A stretch of 64,000 bases of DNA from Catenulispora acidiphila DSM 44928 (GTDB lineage: Bacteria > Actinomycetota > Actinomycetes > Streptomycetales > Catenulisporaceae). Under the pieces are notes generated by a model. It worked only from the letters and a program-made list of their open reading frames with translations, had not been told where the DNA came from and made no database searches. Positions 59,353-64,000 of the stretch are shown piece after piece; the stretch's first letter is position 1, and each line of letters opens with the position of its first letter. The position numbers were made by a program, and so were the translations under genes. Where the stretch lies: positions 6,014,001-6,078,000 of the forward strand of contig NC_013131.1 of NCBI RefSeq assembly GCF_000024025.1, written 5' to 3'.

Positions 59353-62046
59353 ATGAAACACGTCCCGATCGCCCTGCTCGCGTTCGGCGTCGCGATCGGC
59401 GGTCTGAGCACCGCCGTCGGCGACCCGGCGCCGGCTCACGCAACCGCGGCACCCCATGCGCGGGCATCGCTTCCGGCCGCCAAGCCCACGGCGACCGTCA
59501 ACCCCTGCGCCGCGGACAACCTGTCCCCCACCTCGCGAACGGTCTCCCCGGTCTCGGTCTACGCCACCTCCGGCACCGTCGGAAACGCTTCCGCCGTCTT
59601 GAGCGGCCAGAACACCCGGCTGACCGGAAACGGCTCGGCCGTGACGCTGGACTTCGGCAAAGAGGTCGGCGGCATTGTGACGCTGCGCTTCGCCGACGCC
59701 AGCGATTCCAGCCAAAGCGTCGGGCTGGCGTTCTCCGAGTCCAACCAGTTCGTCGGCAATGCCAGCGACGCCTCCTCCGGCGGCGGCAGCGCGGACGGCG
59801 CGATCACCACCGCGCTCCCGTCCGGCGGTGGCAGCTACACCATGCCGAAGGACAAACTCCGAGGCGGATTCAGGTATCTGACGCTCTTCCTGAACTCCGG
59901 CGGCTACGCCGATCTGGACGGCGTCTCCCTGGCGTTCAGCGCCGCGCCCAACGCCGCGAATCCAGCGGCGTACCCGGACTACTTCTGCTCCAACGACGCC
60001 GTGCTGAACCAGGTCTGGTACGCCGGCGCCTACACCACGCAGCTGGACACCATCGACCCGACCGAGGGACGGGTGTGGCCGCCGCCGTCCTCGGGCTGGG
60101 AGAACAACGGCGTGGTCGGCACCGGCACCGAAGTGCTCACCGACGGCGCGAAGCGGGACCGCTCGGTGTGGCCCGGCGACATGGGCGTCTCGACGACCAC
60201 CGCGTATGTGAGCACCGATGACATGCTCGGCGTCCGCAACTCCTTGACCACCATGTACCAGAACCAGAAGACGACCGGCGAGCTGCCCTACGGCGGTCCC
60301 GAGTTCAGCTTCTACGGCTCGGACACGTACCACACCTGGACGCTGGTCGGGACATACATGTACTACCTCTACACCTCCGACAAAGCCTGGCTGGACAGCA
60401 TATGGAGCAAGTACCAGCTCGGCATGACCTTCATCACCGCCAAGATCGACAGCAGCAACCTGCTGAACGTCACCAACACCAACGACTGGGCCCGAGGCGA
60501 CCAGACCGGGGAGAACATCGAAGCCAATGCCCTGCTTTACCAGGCGCTGACCACCGGCGCGAAACTCGCCACGGCCGAAGGCAACAGCTCGCTGGCTGCG
60601 ACCTACGCGAGCAAGGCCGCGAGCCTGAAGACTGCCGTCAACGCCAAGCTGTGGGACGTGTCGGTCGGCGCCTACAAGGACAACCCGGGCAGCACTCTGT
60701 ATCCGCAGGACGGGAACTCCTTGGCCGTCTGGTACGGGCTGACCAGTGCTTCGCAGGCCACTGCGATCATGGCGCACCTGCGCGGGAACTGGAACAGCCT
60801 GGGAGCACAGGCTCCTGAGTTCAACAACAACCTCTCGCCGTTCGCCGGCTCGATGGAGCTCTACGCGCACTTCACGGCCGGCGACGACGTCAACGCGCTC
60901 AACCTGATCCGCGACGAGTGGGGCTACATGCTCGCCTCGCCGATCGGCACCGCCAGCACCTTCTGGGAGGGCTACTCCAACAACGGCACACTGACCGCGT
61001 ATTCGAGCCCGTTCACCAGTCTCGCGCACGGCTGGTCCACCGGCCCGACCGGCGCGCTGACCACCGACGTGCTCGGGATCTCCCCCACCGCGCCGTCCGG
61101 CGGCACGTACCAGGTCGTGCCGCACCCCGGCGACCTGACGCACGTCGAGGGCACGCTGACGGTGGCCTCCGGCAAGCAGATCCACGCCGTTTACAACCAC
61201 GGCTCCGCCGGCGACTTCAGCCTGCAGGTGGACTCCTCGACCAACGCCGGCTCCACCGGCGTGATCGCCGTGCCGACGTGGGGACAGAGCCGCACGGTGA
61301 CGGTGAACGGGCAGACCGCATGGAATGGGAGCACGTTCCTAGGCGCGTCGGGGATCACGAGCGCGGACACCGACGGTCAGTATGTGTACTTCCGCGGAGT
61401 CTCGCCCGGCGTGTACACCGTCGCCTACAGCGCCTCGGCGACCGCGCCACCGATCGCTTACCGCGCACTGCCCGGGGCATGGACCCGGTGCGCCGCCGAG
61501 AACGGCAACTGCGCGGTGAGCGGCGCCTCGGTGATCGCCTACGGCACCGGCGGACGCTTCAACTATCTGCAGACCAGCACCGCCAAGACCTGCAGCAACG
61601 CCAGCTTCGGCGATCCGGCTCCCAACGTCGCCAAGTGGTGTTACGTACGGACCACGCAGCCGGCTTCGCCCGGCTGGAAGCAATGCGCCACCGAGAACCA
61701 GAACTGCGCCTTCAGCGACCTGATGACGGTCGCCTACGGCGCGAACGGCGCCTACAAGTTCGCCACGCTCGGCAGCGGCGGCACCGCCTGCGACGACGCG
61801 GTGTTCGGCGATCCGGCACCGAACGCCACCAAGGCCTGCTTCCTGCTCGACCCGCCGCCGACGTTCGCGACGTGGACCTCCTGCGCCGGCGAGAACGGGA
61901 ACTGCACGTTCTCCGGGACCCACGAGGTGGCCTTCGGGGCGAACGGCCAGTACTTCTTCGGCAGCTTCAGCGGCGGGACGCCGTGCACCGTCGCAGTGTT
62001 CGGCGACCCGGTGTTCGGCACGGCGAAGGCGTGCTACGTGGAGTAG
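59353..62046 (+). CDS. Secreted GH78-like alpha-L-rhamnosidase with three C-terminal repeats
   Basis: An 897-residue secreted hydrolase. A signal peptide (about 1-30) is followed by a beta-sandwich (60-190) and an (alpha/alpha)6 catalytic region holding RDRSVWPGDMG near residue 268, in the style of GH78. The C-terminus carries three homologous modules of about 60 residues (706-762, 770-828, 833-897), each with a W-x2-C start, a second C, YGANG and FGDP followed by C, resembling stalk or binding modules. GGAGGAG lies before the ATG. Its regulatory palindromes are shared with the following ABC transporter genes. Substrate assignment (rhamnosides) is inferred from family and context. Confidence 0.8.
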   Translation: MKHVPIALLAFGVAIGGLSTAVGDPAPAHATAAPHARASLPAAKPTATVNPCAADNLSPTSRTVSPVSVYATSGTVGNASAVLSGQNTRLTGNGSAVTLDFGKEVGGIVTLRFADASDSSQSVGLAFSESNQFVGNASDASSGGGSADGAITTALPSGGGSYTMPKDKLRGGFRYLTLFLNSGGYADLDGVSLAFSAAPNAANPAAYPDYFCSNDAVLNQVWYAGAYTTQLDTIDPTEGRVWPPPSSGWENNGVVGTGTEVLTDGAKRDRSVWPGDMGVSTTTAYVSTDDMLGVRNSLTTMYQNQKTTGELPYGGPEFSFYGSDTYHTWTLVGTYMYYLYTSDKAWLDSIWSKYQLGMTFITAKIDSSNLLNVTNTNDWARGDQTGENIEANALLYQALTTGAKLATAEGNSSLAATYASKAASLKTAVNAKLWDVSVGAYKDNPGSTLYPQDGNSLAVWYGLTSASQATAIMAHLRGNWNSLGAQAPEFNNNLSPFAGSMELYAHFTAGDDVNALNLIRDEWGYMLASPIGTASTFWEGYSNNGTLTAYSSPFTSLAHGWSTGPTGALTTDVLGISPTAPSGGTYQVVPHPGDLTHVEGTLTVASGKQIHAVYNHGSAGDFSLQVDSSTNAGSTGVIAVPTWGQSRTVTVNGQTAWNGSTFLGASGITSADTDGQYVYFRGVSPGVYTVAYSASATAPPIAYRALPGAWTRCAAENGNCAVSGASVIAYGTGGRFNYLQTSTAKTCSNASFGDPAPNVAKWCYVRTTQPASPGWKQCATENQNCAFSDLMTVAYGANGAYKFATLGSGGTACDDAVFGDPAPNATKACFLLDPPPTFATWTSCAGENGNCTFSGTHEVAFGANGQYFFGSFSGGTPCTVAVFGDPVFGTAKACYVE

Positions 62047-62051
62047 CCAGC

Positions 62052-62065
62052 ATGAATCGATTCAT
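62052..62065. promoter_or_regulatory. Perfect palindrome ATGAATCGATTCAT
   Basis: A 14-bp perfect palindrome 5 nt after the GH78 stop codon, sharing GAATCGATT with the site before the GH78 gene. It lies 258 nt before the ABC transporter start. Confidence 0.6.
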
Positions 62066-62120
62066 CGCCGATCCTCGTGCAACGCTCCAAGATCTTTGCG
62101 GTGAACCTTAACACTCTGAC

Positions 62121-62154
62121 ATTCACCAGCGATGAGCTGTCATCGCTGGTGAAT
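62121..62154 (+). terminator. Strong rho-independent-type terminator after the GH78 gene
   Basis: A perfect 15-bp stem, ATTCACCAGCGATGA and complement, with a GCTG loop, followed by GGCCTTTTG, 74 nt after the stop codon. Confidence 0.9.
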
Positions 62155-62264
62155 GGCCTTTTGCGGCGGCCGTCTCGCCGAGGAATCCGCTCCCTGACTC
62201 CCCCACCGCCGCCTCACAACCCTTGACGCACCCCACCCCCGGAGCTAACCTCGCGGCAATTTCA

Positions 62265-62278
62265 TTGAAACAATTCAC
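62265..62278. promoter_or_regulatory. Operator-like sequence before the ABC transporter genes
   Basis: TTGAAACAATTCAC matches TTGAATCGATTCAA at 11 of 14 positions and lies 45 nt before the ATP-binding protein start. Confidence 0.45.
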
Positions 62279-62323
62279 TCGTCGCCCGACGGCAATGCCG
62301 AGCCGCTTCAGGAGTGGAGTCTC

Positions 62324-63850
62324 ATGACGAACCCCGACCCGGAAGCCGCCGCTCCGGTCCTCGTACTGGAGGGGGTGAGCAAGTCCTTCGGTGCTGTCCG
62401 TGCTCTGCGTTCGGTGTCGCTCTCGCTGTTCGCGGGCGAGGCACACGCGGTGGCCGGTGAGAACGGCGCCGGCAAGTCGACGCTGATCAAGGTGCTGGCC
62501 GGCGTGCACCGGCCGGATGAGGGCTCTGTCCTGCTGGACGGGACGCCGGTCGAGTTCGGCGGACCGGCCGCCGCGCGCGACGCGGGCGTCGCTGTCATCT
62601 ATCAGGAACCGACGCTGTTCCCCGACTTGAGCGTGGCGGAGAACATCTTCATGGGACGGCAGCCCACGCGCTCGTTCGGCCGGGTCGACCACCGTGCCGT
62701 TCGTGAGGCGGTCGCGGCGTTATTCGCCAGGCTCGGGGTCGCGATGGATCCCGAGCGTCCCGCACGCGGGCTGTCGATCGCCGACCAGCAGCTGGTGGAG
62801 ATCGCCAAGGCGCTGTCGTTCGACGCCCGGGTACTGATCATGGACGAGCCGACCGCGGCGCTCACCGGCAGCGAGGTGGCGCGGCTGTTCACGGTGGTGC
62901 GGGCTTTGCGCGAGCAGGGCGCTGCGATTCTGTTCATCTCGCACCGGCTCTCGGAGGTATTCGAACTCTGTCAGCGGGTCACGACCCTGCGGGACGGCAC
63001 GCTCGTCGCCTCCGAACCGCTGGCCGGACTGACTGAGGCCGATCTGGTGCGGCGCATGGTCGGGCGCACGCTCGACGAGCTGTATCCCAAGCAGGAAGCC
63101 GAAGTCGGCGAGGTCGCCCTCGATGTCAGCAGGCTGACACGCGAGGGAGTCTTCACCGACGTCTCCTTCCAGGTGCGGACCGGGGAGATCGTGGGCCTGG
63201 CCGGGCTGGTCGGCGCCGGACGCAGCGAGGTGGCGCGCGCCGTGTTCGGCATCGACCGCTTCGACGCCGGGCACGTCGCCGTCGGCGGGCGCCGGCTGAA
63301 GCCGGGCTCGCCGAGCCTGGCGATGGCTGCGGGACTGGCGCTGGTCCCGGAGGACCGGCGCGCACAGGGCTTGATCATGCAGATGAGCGTCGAGCGCAAC
63401 ATCGGGTTGGCCGATCTGCGCGCGACGACCACCGCCGGGCTCGTCAGCCGGCGCGCCGAGCGGGACCGCGCGGTGGATTGGGCGGCGAAGCTCCAGGTGA
63501 AGTACGCGCGCCTGTCGGATCTGGTCGGCACGTTGTCCGGCGGCAACCAGCAGAAACTGGTGCTGGCCAAGTGGTTGGCGACCGGACCGCGGGTGCTGAT
63601 CGTCGACGAGCCGACGCGCGGGATCGATGTGGGCACCAAAGCCGAGGTGCACCGGCTGCTCTCGCAGCTGGCGGCGGACGGTGTCGCGGTGCTGATGATC
63701 TCCTCGGACCTGCCGGAGATCCTCGGTATGGCGGACCGCGTGCTGGTGATGCGCGAGGGGCGGATCAGCGCCGAGATATCCCGCGCGGACGCGACCGAGC
63801 AGACCGTGGTGGCGGCGGCCACCGGCGCGGCGGTCGGGGGTGCGCTGTGA
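62324..63850 (+). CDS. Sugar ABC transporter ATP-binding protein, RbsA/RhaT-type with two NBDs
   Basis: A 508-residue double-nucleotide-binding-domain ATPase of carbohydrate importers. The first half has Walker [10 protein letters not shown] and [12 protein letters not shown]. The second has the degenerate loop [16 protein letters not shown] and the signature [15 protein letters not shown] permease gene begins in overlap with its stop (GTGA). Together with the GH78 gene and shared operator-like sites this suggests uptake of a deoxyhexose such as rhamnose, but the substrate is not proven. Confidence 0.92.
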   Translation: MTNPDPEAAAPVLVLEGVSKSFGAVRALRSVSLSLFAGEAHAVAGENGAGKSTLIKVLAGVHRPDEGSVLLDGTPVEFGGPAAARDAGVAVIYQEPTLFPDLSVAENIFMGRQPTRSFGRVDHRAVREAVAALFARLGVAMDPERPARGLSIADQQLVEIAKALSFDARVLIMDEPTAALTGSEVARLFTVVRALREQGAAILFISHRLSEVFELCQRVTTLRDGTLVASEPLAGLTEADLVRRMVGRTLDELYPKQEAEVGEVALDVSRLTREGVFTDVSFQVRTGEIVGLAGLVGAGRSEVARAVFGIDRFDAGHVAVGGRRLKPGSPSLAMAAGLALVPEDRRAQGLIMQMSVERNIGLADLRATTTAGLVSRRAERDRAVDWAAKLQVKYARLSDLVGTLSGGNQQKLVLAKWLATGPRVLIVDEPTRGIDVGTKAEVHRLLSQLAADGVAVLMISSDLPEILGMADRVLVMREGRISAEISRADATEQTVVAAATGAAVGGAL

Positions 63851-64000
63851 CGGTCTCGACCACTGCCGCCGCCGAGCAGCCGCTGCTGTCCGCCGGCGCT
63901 CCGCGTGCCCTGTTGGACAGGGTGCTGCGCATGCGCGAGTTGGCGATCCTCGTCGTGTTGGCGGTGATGCTCCTCGCCACGCAGATCGACAACACCTCGT
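63847..64000 (+). CDS. Sugar ABC transporter permease, N-terminal fragment
   Basis: The window ends inside this gene; 51 complete codons are visible. GTG at 63847 overlaps the TGA of the ATP-binding gene. Residues [22 protein letters not shown] look like the first transmembrane helix of an RbsC-type permease. Confidence 0.8.
   Translation, partial: MTVSTTAAAEQPLLSAGAPRALLDRVLRMRELAILVVLAVMLLATQIDNTS

Noticed and set aside
62052-62111. 19-codon ORF starting at ATG 62052 before the terminator
   Set aside because: The ATG lies in the palindrome itself, the ribosome binding site is weak, and the reading frame shows no recognisable signal; a leader peptide is possible but not supported.

Overview
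The window is high-GC DNA with GTG/TTG starts, tightly overlapping operons, chaplins with a LAxTG sorting signal, an ImuA'/ImuB/DnaE2 cassette, a Ku/LigD system and many secreted glycoside hydrolases. This points to a soil actinobacterium, probably filamentous or sporulating (Streptomycetales/Catenulisporales-like). The species cannot be fixed from the sequence alone. I saw no tRNA, rRNA, CRISPR array, insertion sequence or phage gene. The region looks chromosomal, with a strong plant-polymer and glycan-degradation theme.

Left part (1-12 kb): the end of a carbohydrate-binding-module protein and a GH76 alpha-1,6-mannanase, then a family-5 uracil-DNA glycosylase, an SDR, an AlkZ-type winged-helix protein with a huge Gly/Ala insertion, an enoyl-CoA hydratase with a palindrome before its start, an AceE/transketolase-like enzyme, a rhomboid-like protein, two chaplins (one with four chaplin domains and a sortase signal) and a thioesterase.

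12-18 kb: a likely operon on the minus strand, MFS transporter - GH95 alpha-fucosidase - PNGase A-like peptide:N-glycanase - NIPSNAP protein, suggestive of glycoprotein N-glycan dismantling. A divergent arylamine N-acetyltransferase follows. 18.6-24.7 kb: the mutasome imuA'-imuB-dnaE2, with a LexA-type box directly before imuA'.

25-40 kb: oxidoreductases, membrane proteins, the NHEJ set (Ku, divergent from a LigD phosphoesterase-ligase followed by a separate LigD polymerase and a HAD protein), an OYE-family flavoenzyme, a membrane protein with a possible PLD-like fold paired with a KamA-type radical SAM enzyme, a ROK regulator and a GtrA protein. Several of these genes have a TAnnnT -10 element 6-8 nt before the start codon, the signature of leaderless transcripts.

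40-52 kb: GH9 cellulase with a perfect palindrome at its promoter, a lipoprotein, an epoxide hydrolase, a fatty-acid beta-oxidation group (FadB-like, FadA-like, acyl-CoA dehydrogenase, fused double TetR regulator) and an APC permease.

52-59 kb: a complete PTS locus on the minus strand: DeoR regulator, PfkB sugar-phosphate kinase, mannitol-type IIC, IIB and IIA, zinc dehydrogenase, HPr and enzyme I. Enzyme I has an N-terminal extension built of 29-residue repeats. 59-64 kb: a GH78-like secreted alpha-L-rhamnosidase and the start of a sugar ABC transporter. They share TTGAATCGATTCAA-like palindromes, suggesting one regulon, probably rhamnose.

A recurring oddity is the in-frame expansion of short G/A-rich repeats inside otherwise ordinary enzymes (AlkZ-like, DnaE2, ImuA', PtsI, the double TetR protein).
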